A stretch of 64,000 bases of DNA from a bacterium (GTDB lineage Bacteria; Bacillota; Clostridia; Oscillospirales; Oscillospiraceae). The notes under the pieces were generated by a model. That model saw only the letters and a program-made list of their open reading frames with translations. It had not been told where the DNA came from and searched no databases. The stretch is from positions 1-64,000 of the forward strand of contig SFVI01000001.1 of the NCBI GenBank assembly GCA_004560305.1, given 5' to 3'. Within the stretch, counting starts at the first letter, position 1. Every line of letters starts with the position of its first letter. Below, one piece after another: positions 17,189 through 24,502 of this stretch. The position numbers and the translations under genes were made by a program.

Positions 17189-18709
17189 TTAGCACACCTC
17201 CCAAAGTTCAATGATCTCGTTATCCCCAAATTCCGGCGCAGCGGGAGCCGCCCTGCGGGCCTTGAGGGTATAGATCCCGCCCATGACCTGGACAGAGATC
17301 AGCGGCATCATGGCCACCAGGGCCACCAGCCCGAAGGCATCGGTCATCACGTTGCCGCCCAGGGCCTGACAGGCGCCCATGGCAAAGGGCAGCATGAAGG
17401 TGGCCGTCAGCGGGCCGGAGGCCACGCCGCCGGAGTCAAAGGCAATGGCGGTGAAGCTCCGGGGCACAAAGAAGCTGAGCCCCAGGGCCAGCAGGTAACC
17501 AGGCGCCAGAAACACCATGATGGGCAGCCCGGTGATGACCCGGATCATGGCGATGCCGTTGGCCGCGGCCACGGCAATGGAGAGGCACAGGCCCATGGCC
17601 CGCTGGGAGATGGCCCCTGCGCTGAGCTCCTCCACCTGTTTGTTCAGGATATGTACCGCAGGCTCGGCGTTGATGATGTACCAGCCCATGACCATGGCCA
17701 GGGGCGGCAGCAGCCAGACCAGATCCCCCCGGCTCAGTTTCTCCCCCAGCACATAGCCCAGGGGCGAGAAGCCCACGTTGACCCCGGTCATGAACAGCAC
17801 CAGGCCCAGATAGGTGTAGGCGATGCCGATCAGGATGCGCAGCAGACTCCGGCGCTGGAGCTTCAGGGAAAAGACCTGGAACAGCAGGAAGAAGCCAACG
17901 ATGGGCAGCAGGGCCAGGGCCACCTCCGCCATCTGGTGGGGGATGGCCCGGAGATAGTCCCGGCCGATCTCCACCGTGGTGGCCGCGCTGCCCGGGTTGG
18001 CCGCAGCTGCCTCCCCTTCCCCGGCGCTGTAGAGAAAACTGAGGATCATCACCGCCAGGATGGGGCCGATGGAGCAGAGCGCCACCAAGCCGAAGCTGTC
18101 GGCCTTGGCGTTCTCATCGCTTCTTATGGAGGCAACGCCCACGCCCAGGGCCATGATGAAGGGGACGGTCATGGGCCCGGTGGTGACGCCGCCGGAATCA
18201 AAAGCGATGGACAAAAGCCCGGTGTCCATAAAGCAGGCCAGGGCAAAGACCAGGGCGTAGAACAGGATCAGCAGCAGCCGCAGCGACATGGAAACCAGGA
18301 TCCGCAGCATACACAGGGCCAGAAAAGCTCCCACACCCAGGGACACGGCGGCAATGAGCACCGTCTTATCGATCCCCGGCACATTGGCGGCCAGCACCTG
18401 CAGATCCGGCTCCGCCATGGTGACAGCCGCACCCAGCAGGAAGCTCAAAAACAGGATCAGACCCAGCTTCCGTGATTTCGTCATTCCGGCACCGATCAGG
18501 TTGCCGATGCGGCTCATGGACATTTCGGCCCCCAGGGTGAACAGGCCCATGCCCAACACCAGCATGGCGGCCCCCAGCAGGAAAGACAGCATCAGCCCGC
18601 TTTCCATGGGCACCAGCGCAAAACACAGCACTGCCACAATGGCGGTGATGGGCAGCACCGAGGCCATGGCCTCCCGTGTTTTTTCCTTAATGACACTTCG
18701 GTTATACAA
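17189..18709 (-). CDS. DUF1538 family membrane protein
   Basis: 506 residues, about 12-14 hydrophobic helices. It is an internal duplication: the motif IAFDSGGVTTGPMTVPF (about residue 175) recurs as IAFDSGGVASGPLTATF (about 420), a hallmark of DUF1538, thought to be a transporter. I chose TTG at 18709 (AAAAGGGG upstream): the promoter -10 box at 18740-18745 overlaps the more upstream ATG, which could not then be translated. Two genes form the unit, with the P-II protein downstream. The transported substrate is not known to me. Confidence 0.85.
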   Translation of the reverse strand: MYNRSVIKEKTREAMASVLPITAIVAVLCFALVPMESGLMLSFLLGAAMLVLGMGLFTLGAEMSMSRIGNLIGAGMTKSRKLGLILFLSFLLGAAVTMAEPDLQVLAANVPGIDKTVLIAAVSLGVGAFLALCMLRILVSMSLRLLLILFYALVFALACFMDTGLLSIAFDSGGVTTGPMTVPFIMALGVGVASIRSDENAKADSFGLVALCSIGPILAVMILSFLYSAGEGEAAAANPGSAATTVEIGRDYLRAIPHQMAEVALALLPIVGFFLLFQVFSLKLQRRSLLRILIGIAYTYLGLVLFMTGVNVGFSPLGYVLGEKLSRGDLVWLLPPLAMVMGWYIINAEPAVHILNKQVEELSAGAISQRAMGLCLSIAVAAANGIAMIRVITGLPIMVFLAPGYLLALGLSFFVPRSFTAIAFDSGGVASGPLTATFMLPFAMGACQALGGNVMTDAFGLVALVAMMPLISVQVMGGIYTLKARRAAPAAPEFGDNEIIELWEVC

Positions 18710-18739
18710 TGCAATACCCCTTTTGACTTTTCTTATTCT

Positions 18740-18768
18740 ATTATACATGATGCCGCTCTTTGGGTAAA
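18740..18768 (-). promoter_or_regulatory. Promoter of DUF1538/P-II operon
   Basis: On the minus strand TTTACC (18768-18763), 17 bases, then TATAAT (18745-18740). Its position decides the start codon of the downstream gene. Confidence 0.75.
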
Positions 18769-18825
18769 TACGGCAAGCCGTTAAGATTTCATGAACATAA
18801 AACAAATAAAATGCGAAAAAAGGTA

Positions 18826-18854
18826 TTGACTTTTATACCAAAAAGCGCTAAAGT
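18826..18854 (+). promoter_or_regulatory. Promoter of the leader peptide and amino-acid ABC importer
   Basis: TTGACT (18826-18831), a 17-base spacer and TAAAGT (18849-18854). Transcription should start near 18861, 20 bases before the leader-peptide ATG. Confidence 0.8.
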
Positions 18855-18880
18855 GTTCTCAACAATCAGGGAGGCGCAAT

Positions 18881-18967
18881 ATGTCTAACTTCTCTTTTGC
18901 AGCCAGATATTATTTTAGCTATTACTTTTTTGTGTTTAAGGGTAATGGTCGTTTGTGCTGCCGGTAG
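18881..18967 (+). CDS. Phe/Tyr-rich leader peptide
   Basis: A 28-codon reading frame with GGGAGG 6 bases before its ATG and a TAG stop at 18965. Residues 4-19 contain six Phe and four Tyr (FSFAARYYFSYYFFVF), far beyond chance, and the tail is GNGRLCCR. It ends 27 bases before a strong terminator hairpin. The last codons (18951-18961) are complementary to the terminator's 5' arm. This is the architecture of a ribosome-mediated attenuator sensing charged tRNA-Phe/tRNA-Tyr. Too short for ordinary gene finders. No homologue was searched. Confidence 0.85.
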   Translation: MSNFSFAARYYFSYYFFVFKGNGRLCCR

Positions 18968-19031
18968 AAGTTCCCCATTTTGTGGTTGATTTCCAAGCTG
19001 CACAGACAGCCGTCTGTGCAGCTTGTTTTTT
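18951..19031 (+). terminator. Attenuator: antiterminator and terminator hairpin
   Basis: The terminator stem is 13 perfect base pairs (18995-19007 with 19012-19024), loop AGCC, followed by G and six T. The alternative antiterminator pairs GTTTGTGCTGC (18951-18961) with GCTGCACAGAC (18997-19007): 10 of 11 positions pair, one of them G-U. The two structures are mutually exclusive because they share 18997-19007. A short GCAGC at 18899-18903 could pair with 18957-18961 as protector. No T-box or riboswitch motif is seen in the leader. Confidence 0.85.
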
Positions 19032-19064
19032 CTCTGGTTAGAATTGAAGAAGGAGAAAATGAAA

Positions 19065-20069
19065 ATGAAAAAGCTTCTTTCCCTGCTGTGTGTTGCAGCA
19101 ATGATCTTCGCCCTGGCCGCCTGCGGCGGTTCTCAGGCCCCTGCCGCTACCCAGGCCCCCGCTGCTGAGGCTCCCGCTGCGGAAGCCCAGGTTTTCAACA
19201 TTGGCATCTGCCAGCTGGTTCAGCACCCTGCCCTTGATGCCGCTACCCAGGGCTTCAAGGATGCCCTCACCGAGAAGCTGGGCGATGCTGTTAGCTTCAA
19301 TGAGCAGAACGCTTCCGGCGACGCCGCCACCTGCTCCGTCATCTGCAACCAGTTCGTCAGCGATGAGGTTGACCTGATCATGGCCAATGCCACCGCTTCC
19401 CTCCAGGCTGCCGCTTCCGCCACCAATGTGATCCCCATCCTGGGCACCTCCATCACCGACTACGGCACCGCCCTGGGCATTGAGGGCTTCACCGGCGTCT
19501 CCGGCACCAACATCTCCGGCACTTCCGACCTGGCTCCTCTGGACGGACAGGCCCAGATGCTCTCCGAGCTGTTCCCCGATGCCAAGACCGTTGGCCTTGT
19601 CTACTGCTCCGGCGAGCCCAACTCCAAGTTCCAGGTTGAAACCATCGCTCCCATGCTGACTGAGCTGGGCTACACCGTCACCGAGTACACCTTTGCCGAC
19701 TCCAACGACGTTGCCAACGTCACCGCCTCCGCCTGTGCCGAGTGCGACGTGCTCTACATCCCCACCGATAACACCGCCGCCTCCTGCACCGAAGCCATCA
19801 ACAACGTGGCTCTGGTAGAGAAGACTCCCATCGTCGTGGGTGAAGAGGGCATCTGCAAGGGCTGCGGCGTGGCCACCCTGTCCATCTCCTACTACGACAT
19901 CGGTTACGAGACCGGCCTCATGGCCGCCGAGATCCTTACCGAGGGCGCCGACATCTCCACCATGGAAGTCCGCTATGCTCCCCAGTTCACCAAGGAGTAC
20001 AATGTGTCCATCTGCGAGACCCTGGGCATCACCGTTCCCGAAGATTACGTTGCCATCCCTGAGACCTGA
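19065..20069 (+). CDS. ABC importer substrate-binding lipoprotein, TrpX-like (aromatic amino acids inferred)
   Basis: 334 residues. The signal peptide MKKLLSLLCVAAMIFALAAC ends at the lipobox cysteine, followed by an Ala/Pro linker. The mature part (QVFNIGICQLVQHPALD onward, with GTSITDYGTAL and VGLVYCSGEPNS) belongs to the ABC_sub_bind type-1 periplasmic fold used by TrpX. ATG at 19065 has AAGGAG 9 bases upstream; ATG at 19059 is only 3 bases away from it. It lies directly behind a Phe/Tyr attenuator, which suggests phenylalanine/tyrosine or related ligands rather than tryptophan. The permease and ATPase genes follow. Confidence 0.9.
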   Translation: MKKLLSLLCVAAMIFALAACGGSQAPAATQAPAAEAPAAEAQVFNIGICQLVQHPALDAATQGFKDALTEKLGDAVSFNEQNASGDAATCSVICNQFVSDEVDLIMANATASLQAAASATNVIPILGTSITDYGTALGIEGFTGVSGTNISGTSDLAPLDGQAQMLSELFPDAKTVGLVYCSGEPNSKFQVETIAPMLTELGYTVTEYTFADSNDVANVTASACAECDVLYIPTDNTAASCTEAINNVALVEKTPIVVGEEGICKGCGVATLSISYYDIGYETGLMAAEILTEGADISTMEVRYAPQFTKEYNVSICETLGITVPEDYVAIPET

Positions 20070-20091
20070 TCCCGATTTCATTTGATTAACA

Positions 20092-20125
20092 CCTAGGGAA
20101 AGCCGCATATGTGGCTTTCCCTAGG
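20092..20125 (+). other. Intercistronic hairpin without T-run
   Basis: CCTAGGGAAAGCC and GGCTTTCCCTAGG form a perfect 13-base-pair stem, 8-base loop, between the binding-protein and permease genes. With no T-run it probably protects the upstream mRNA 3' end or partly terminates, giving more binding protein than permease. Confidence 0.65.
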
Positions 20126-20161
20126 CCGGTGTTTACCGAATATGTTTTAAGGAGAGTATCT

Positions 20162-21118
20162 GTGAGTATCGCGGTTTATTTCTCGTCCCTCAGCGTACTG
20201 AAGCTGCTCAAAAACATGCCGGGCGGCATTGCGCAGGGACTGATCTGGGGCCTGATGGCCCTTGGCGTATATATTACCTTCCGTCTGCTGGATGTGGCGG
20301 ACCTGACGGTTGATGGTTCCTTTACCACCGGCGGTGCCTGCACCGTCATGCTGATTCTGGCCGGCTGGCCCGCCTGGGCGGCGCTGCTGGTGGCCGTTCT
20401 GGCCGGCGTGGCCGCCGGTTTCTGCACCGGCATGCTGCACACCAAGCTGGGTATCCCCGCTATTCTGGCCGGTATACTAACCCAGTTCTCTCTTTATTCC
20501 ATCAATCTTCACATTATGGGCATGGCGGCCAACAAGGCGGTCAGCGTGGATAAGTTCAGTCTGATCCTCTCCTCCCGCACCGTGCCCATGGCCATCTTCA
20601 CCGGCTTTCTCATTGCGCTGGCACTGGTGTCCTTGTTCTACTGGTATTTCGGCACCGAGCAGGGTTCTGCCCTTCGCGCCACCGGCAGCAACGGCGCCAT
20701 GAGCCGTGCCCAGGGCATCGACGTGGACGCCATGAAGGTGCTGGGCCTGTCCATCTCCAACGGTGTTGTGGCTCTCTCCGGCGGCCTCATGGCCCAGTAT
20801 CAGGGCTTTGCCGACATCAATATGGGCCGCGGCGCCATCGTTATCGGCCTTGCCGCCGTCATCATCGGCGAGGTGGTGGGCCGGGCGCTGCTGGGCAAGC
20901 GGCTGAACTTCTACGGCACCCTCAGCTTCACCGTCATTGGCGGCGTGCTGTATTATGCGGTGGTGGTTATCGTGCTGTGGCTCAAGCTCAACTCCAACGA
21001 CCTGAAGCTTTTCACCGCCATCATCGTGGCTGTGTTCCTGTCCGTGCCTTATCTGCGGGATCAGTCCAAGACCTCCTTTGCACGGCTGCGCAAGAAGGGA
21101 GGCAACTCCAATGCTTAA
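20162..21118 (+). CDS. ABC importer permease, TrpY-like
   Basis: 318 residues, about eight to nine hydrophobic helices, of the branched-chain/ribose-type permease superfamily used by TrpXYZ systems (IWGLMALGVYITFR at the start; GSALRATGSNGAMSRAQGID as the cytoplasmic ATPase-coupling loop). The GTG at 20162 has AAGGAG 7 bases upstream; earlier in-frame starts fall in the intercistronic hairpin. It overlaps the ATPase gene by 8 bases, indicating coupled translation. Confidence 0.9.
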   Translation: MSIAVYFSSLSVLKLLKNMPGGIAQGLIWGLMALGVYITFRLLDVADLTVDGSFTTGGACTVMLILAGWPAWAALLVAVLAGVAAGFCTGMLHTKLGIPAILAGILTQFSLYSINLHIMGMAANKAVSVDKFSLILSSRTVPMAIFTGFLIALALVSLFYWYFGTEQGSALRATGSNGAMSRAQGIDVDAMKVLGLSISNGVVALSGGLMAQYQGFADINMGRGAIVIGLAAVIIGEVVGRALLGKRLNFYGTLSFTVIGGVLYYAVVVIVLWLKLNSNDLKLFTAIIVAVFLSVPYLRDQSKTSFARLRKKGGNSNA

Positions 21119-21908
21119 ACTGGAGCATCTTTATAAGACCTTTAACCCCGGCACCATCAACCAGAAGGTGGCCCTTTCCGACCTGTCCCTGCACCTGAAC
21201 CCCGGCGATTTTGTCACCGTTATCGGCGGCAATGGCGCCGGTAAGTCCACCATGCTCAACGCCATTGCCGGCGTCTGGGCGGTGGACAGCGGCCGCATCA
21301 TTCTGGACGGACAGGACGTCACCGCCCTGCCGGAGCATAAGCGTGCCAAGCTGATCGGCCGCGTGTTCCAGGACCCCATGATGGGGACTGCCCCCAATAT
21401 GCAGCTGGAGGAAAATCTGGCCCTGGCCATGCGCCGCGGCCAGCGCCGCGGCCTGGGCTGGGGCGTCACCAAGGCGGAGCGTGAAGTCTACCGGGAAAAG
21501 CTGAAGACCCTGAACCTGGGTCTGGAAGACCGAATGACCGTAAAGGTGGGGCTTCTGTCCGGCGGCCAGCGCCAGGCGCTGACCTTGCTGATGGCTTCCC
21601 TGCAAAAGCCCAAGCTGCTGCTGCTGGACGAGCATACTGCTGCTCTGGACCCGGCCACCGCTGCCAAGGTGCTGGACCTTTCCGACCGGATCGTGGCAGA
21701 AAGCCAGCTCACCGCCCTGATGATCACCCACAACATGACCGACGCCATCAAGCACGGCAACCGCCTCATTATGATGAATGAGGGCAAAATCATCCTGGAC
21801 ATCAGCGGTGAGGAAAAGAAGAAGCTCACCAAGCAGATGCTGATGGATAAATTTGCCGAGGTGGCCGGAACACAGGTTGAATCCGACCAGGTACTGCTGA
21901 GCAAGTAA
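21111..21908 (+). CDS. ABC importer ATP-binding protein, TrpZ-like
   Basis: 265 residues. Walker A GGNGAGKST (about residue 43), signature LSGGQRQAL (about 150), Walker B LLLLDEHTAAL (about 170) and a switch histidine in ITHNM. This powers the importer formed with the binding protein and permease. ATG at 21111 follows GGGAGG and overlaps the permease stop. The operon ends in a terminator 6 bases after the stop. Confidence 0.93.
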   Translation: MLKLEHLYKTFNPGTINQKVALSDLSLHLNPGDFVTVIGGNGAGKSTMLNAIAGVWAVDSGRIILDGQDVTALPEHKRAKLIGRVFQDPMMGTAPNMQLEENLALAMRRGQRRGLGWGVTKAEREVYREKLKTLNLGLEDRMTVKVGLLSGGQRQALTLLMASLQKPKLLLLDEHTAALDPATAAKVLDLSDRIVAESQLTALMITHNMTDAIKHGNRLIMMNEGKIILDISGEEKKKLTKQMLMDKFAEVAGTQVESDQVLLSK

Positions 21909-21912
21909 AAAA

Positions 21913-21947
21913 CGCAGCTGTCTTTTTTGAAGGCAGCTGCTTTTTTT
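21913..21947 (+). terminator. Terminator of the amino-acid importer operon
   Basis: GCAGCTG (21914-21920) pairs with CAGCTGC (21934-21940), followed by seven T. Confidence 0.85.
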
Positions 21948-21968
21948 ACAAAATTAACCTGTTATACA

Positions 21969-21997
21969 TTGATTCGCGGTTCTTTCTGTGAGATAAT
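21969..21997 (+). promoter_or_regulatory. Promoter of the alpha/beta hydrolase
   Basis: TTGATT (21969-21974), 17 bases, GATAAT (21992-21997), just before AAGGTG and the ATG at 22015. Confidence 0.65.
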
Positions 21998-22014
21998 GGC
22001 ACAAGGTGATTTGA

Positions 22015-22947
22015 ATGATATTGATTTTGGCATTGGCTCTGTTTCTTGTATTTTGCCTGCTCCTGGTCCTCACCTTCCGAACGGCCTACTATTCCCCGGC
22101 CAATCGCAAGGAGGACCCGCGGCACATTCCCAGCAGCGAGCAGTACCAGCAGGTGGCGGAGGGCATTCTTGCCCTGGTGGATAACATTGCGTCCTATCCT
22201 TTTGAGCCGGTTTCCATTCTGTCGGATGACGGATTGACGTTAGCCGGCCGGTATTACCATGTGCAGGACGGTGCGCCGGTGGTTATTGTTTTTCACGGCT
22301 ACCGCAGCACGGCTTACCGGGACTGCGCCGGGATGTTCAAGATGTGCATGGAGCTGGGCTACAACGTGCTGCTGCCGGATATGCGTGCCCACGGCAAAAG
22401 CCAGGGCCGGGTCATTACCCTTGGTATCCGGGAACGCTTTGACTGTTTGCGCTGGGTGGAATACATTGTACGGCGCTGCGGAGAGGATACCCGCATCCTG
22501 ATCTCCGGCTGCTCCATGGGAGCGGCCACGGTGATGATGAGCGCAGAGCTGCTGCCGGAACAGGTGAAGGGCATCGCCTGCGACTGTGGTTATACTTCCC
22601 CCAGAGCCATCATGACGGATGTCTGTGGGAAAATGCACCTGCAGCCGAACCTGGCCTATTTCTTTCTGCGGCTGTCTGCCCGGCTGCTTGGCGGCTTTGA
22701 CCCGGATGAACGCAGTTCCCTCCAGTCACTGGAAAACAGCCGGACCCCTGCCCTCTTTGTCCACGGGGAAGAGGATATGTATGTCCCCTGCTCCATGGTT
22801 TATGAGAATTACGATGCCTGCGCCGCAGAAATCAAGCAGCTGCTCACTGTTCCCGGCGCCGGCCATGGCCTCAGCTTCCTTGTGGATGAAACTTCCTACC
22901 GGCAGACTTTTCATTCATTTCTTCAGAAGATCGGATTTCTTCCATAA
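22015..22947 (+). CDS. Membrane-anchored alpha/beta hydrolase
   Basis: 310 residues. One N-terminal hydrophobic anchor (about 1-22) precedes an alpha/beta-hydrolase domain: oxyanion region FHGYRST (about 93), nucleophile elbow GCSMGAAT (Ser about 169), acid in HGEEDMYVP (about 260) and His in GAGHGLS (about 287). A complete Ser-Asp-His triad is therefore present, as in serine aminopeptidase/esterase-like S9/S33 relatives; the substrate is unknown. Stands alone between its own promoter and a strong terminator. Confidence 0.85.
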   Translation: MILILALALFLVFCLLLVLTFRTAYYSPANRKEDPRHIPSSEQYQQVAEGILALVDNIASYPFEPVSILSDDGLTLAGRYYHVQDGAPVVIVFHGYRSTAYRDCAGMFKMCMELGYNVLLPDMRAHGKSQGRVITLGIRERFDCLRWVEYIVRRCGEDTRILISGCSMGAATVMMSAELLPEQVKGIACDCGYTSPRAIMTDVCGKMHLQPNLAYFFLRLSARLLGGFDPDERSSLQSLENSRTPALFVHGEEDMYVPCSMVYENYDACAAEIKQLLTVPGAGHGLSFLVDETSYRQTFHSFLQKIGFLP

Positions 22948-22950
22948 GTC

Positions 22951-22986
22951 AAAAATATCCCGGCCTGTGAAGGCCGGGATATTTTT
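22951..22986. terminator. Bidirectional terminator
   Basis: AAAAATATCCCGGCC and GGCCGGGATATTTTT form a perfect 15-base-pair stem with a 6-base loop, serving both the hydrolase gene and the convergent Ig-like gene. Confidence 0.92.
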
Positions 22987-23003
22987 GTTATGTTTTGCGT
23001 TCC

Positions 23004-24329
23004 TCATTCGTCTCCGCCGCGGCGCCGGTTGATCAGAGCCAGGTAGACCAGGATACCGCCGACGGCCACCAGGGCCAGCACAGCCACCACAATGTAGAAC
23101 ACCAGGGTGGAGCTGGTATCCCGGTTATAGCTGTCTCCGCCACTGGTGGGCATAGGCGCCGCCGTGGGGCTGGCCGTTGCCGTGGGTGCAGGACTTGCCG
23201 AGGCGCCGGGAAGGGTCAGGCCCCCTGCGGGATCGGTGCTGCCGGTGGTGCTGCCGGTGCTCCCGTCAGCCGTGGTGTTGTAGGTCACCGCCACCAGAGG
23301 AGAGTAGGTGGTGGTACTCTTCTGGCCGTCCTTACTGAGCCAGACGCCCACGCAGTAATATTTGGTGCCGGCCGTTTCCGGAGCAGTGTAGCTGGTGGAA
23401 TTGGCCCCATCAATGGCCTTAATGTTATTCATATTGTTGCTGTCGGAGCTGTACCACTGGTAGGTAAGCTGGCCGATGCCGGAGGCGTTGGAGGCATAGA
23501 CGGTCATGGTGTGGCTCTGTCCGGCGGACAGCTCGGCGCCCTTGGGTTGGGTGTTGATCTTGGGTGCCTGAAGTTCATTGGTGCCAGCCGCATTATTGTT
23601 GTTGCTGGTGGTATCCTTGGGGTCGTTGGTGGTGCCTGTGGCACCGCTGACCCGGATGATGGCGCCGGTGGTGAAAGAGGATCCGGCGGCATTGGTGAAT
23701 TTACACTCAACAGCCCAGCCATTCATGGACTTGGGGATATTGGTCAGCGTCAGCCGCTCGGTGTCCGCGCCGCTGACCTCAAGGCCGCTGAAATAGTAGG
23801 CAGCATCCTTGGCAGGGATGGTGTTAGTGGTATCGGCGCTGACAATACGCCAGACGAAGCTGTCTGCATTGTCGGCTCGAGCCACGAACTGGGCGGTGCC
23901 GCCGGCCTCCACCGTCTCACCGGTGGGGTTTTTGGTGATCACAGGGGGCTTGTTGGCAACGGGCTTTTCGGACTCGATGGGGAAAGGAGCCACTTCAGCC
24001 TCGCTGACCGTAATGTTCAGCGTGAAGCTGGAAGGGCCGTTGTCGGTTTCCATATTGATCTGAGCAGTGTAGCTGCCGGCGGTTGTGGGGGTGCCGGAAA
24101 GATACACATCCGCGCCCACATAGCTCAGCTGCAAGCCCTCCGGGATGCTGCCGGTATAGCTGCAGCTCTGGATATTGCCCAGGCCCTTGTTCACGGCGAT
24201 GGTACCGATGTTCTGGTTCACCGTACAGCTGACGTTGGCGTCGGCATAGGCGCCAAAGCTGAACAGGCTGACCATAAGGCAGAGCATCAGGGCCATGGCC
24301 ATCATGCATTTCATCTTCTTGGTTTTCAT
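23004..24329 (-). CDS. Surface protein with Ig-like domains and C-terminal membrane anchor
   Basis: 441 residues. Start at 24329 (MKTKKMKC) has GGGAGG 8 bases upstream; an earlier ATG does not. The signal peptide ends near FGAYADA. A putative-Ig region (GLQLSYVGADVYLSGTPTTAG) is followed by two Ig-like modules, each with QP/NP starts and a late Cys (KNPTGETVEAGG to WAVECKF; NTQPKGAELSAGQ to KYYCVGV). Then a Thr/Ser/Pro/Ala-rich stalk, one transmembrane helix (about 408-431) and a basic tail RRRGGDE. Likely displayed on the cell surface; ligand unknown. No LPXTG. Confidence 0.85.
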   Translation of the reverse strand: MKTKKMKCMMAMALMLCLMVSLFSFGAYADANVSCTVNQNIGTIAVNKGLGNIQSCSYTGSIPEGLQLSYVGADVYLSGTPTTAGSYTAQINMETDNGPSSFTLNITVSEAEVAPFPIESEKPVANKPPVITKNPTGETVEAGGTAQFVARADNADSFVWRIVSADTTNTIPAKDAAYYFSGLEVSGADTERLTLTNIPKSMNGWAVECKFTNAAGSSFTTGAIIRVSGATGTTNDPKDTTSNNNNAAGTNELQAPKINTQPKGAELSAGQSHTMTVYASNASGIGQLTYQWYSSDSNNMNNIKAIDGANSTSYTAPETAGTKYYCVGVWLSKDGQKSTTTYSPLVAVTYNTTADGSTGSTTGSTDPAGGLTLPGASASPAPTATASPTAAPMPTSGGDSYNRDTSSTLVFYIVVAVLALVAVGGILVYLALINRRRGGDE

Positions 24330-24426
24330 CGTTTCATCCTCCCATGCGGTTTTGCGTTGCGCTCTGATATATATGACTGTGTTTTTTCTAAAATGTTTCA
24401 TAATGTTACAAAAATCTCTCTCGTGA

Positions 24427-24455
24427 ATTATAACATCTTAGTTTACATAAAGCAA
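24427..24455 (-). promoter_or_regulatory. Promoter of the Ig-like surface protein
   Basis: Minus strand TTGCTT (24455-24450), 17 bases, TATAAT (24432-24427). Leader of about 90 bases. Confidence 0.75.
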
Positions 24456-24471
24456 GTATTGATAAAGAAAA

Positions 24472-24494
24472 AAGGCTGTCATTCTGACAGCCTT
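24472..24494 (-). terminator. Terminator of the MATE gene
   Basis: AAGGCTGTC/GACAGCCTT stem with a 5-base loop, followed on the minus strand by TTTTTTCTTT, just after the stop at 24503. Confidence 0.88.
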
Positions 24495-24502
24495 AAATTA
24501 AT

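Noticed and set aside
18861..19031. T-box or other metabolite riboswitch in the importer leader
   Set aside because: No T-box consensus (such as a TGGNACCGCG-type word) or known aptamer is visible. A translated Phe/Tyr-rich peptide explains the leader better.
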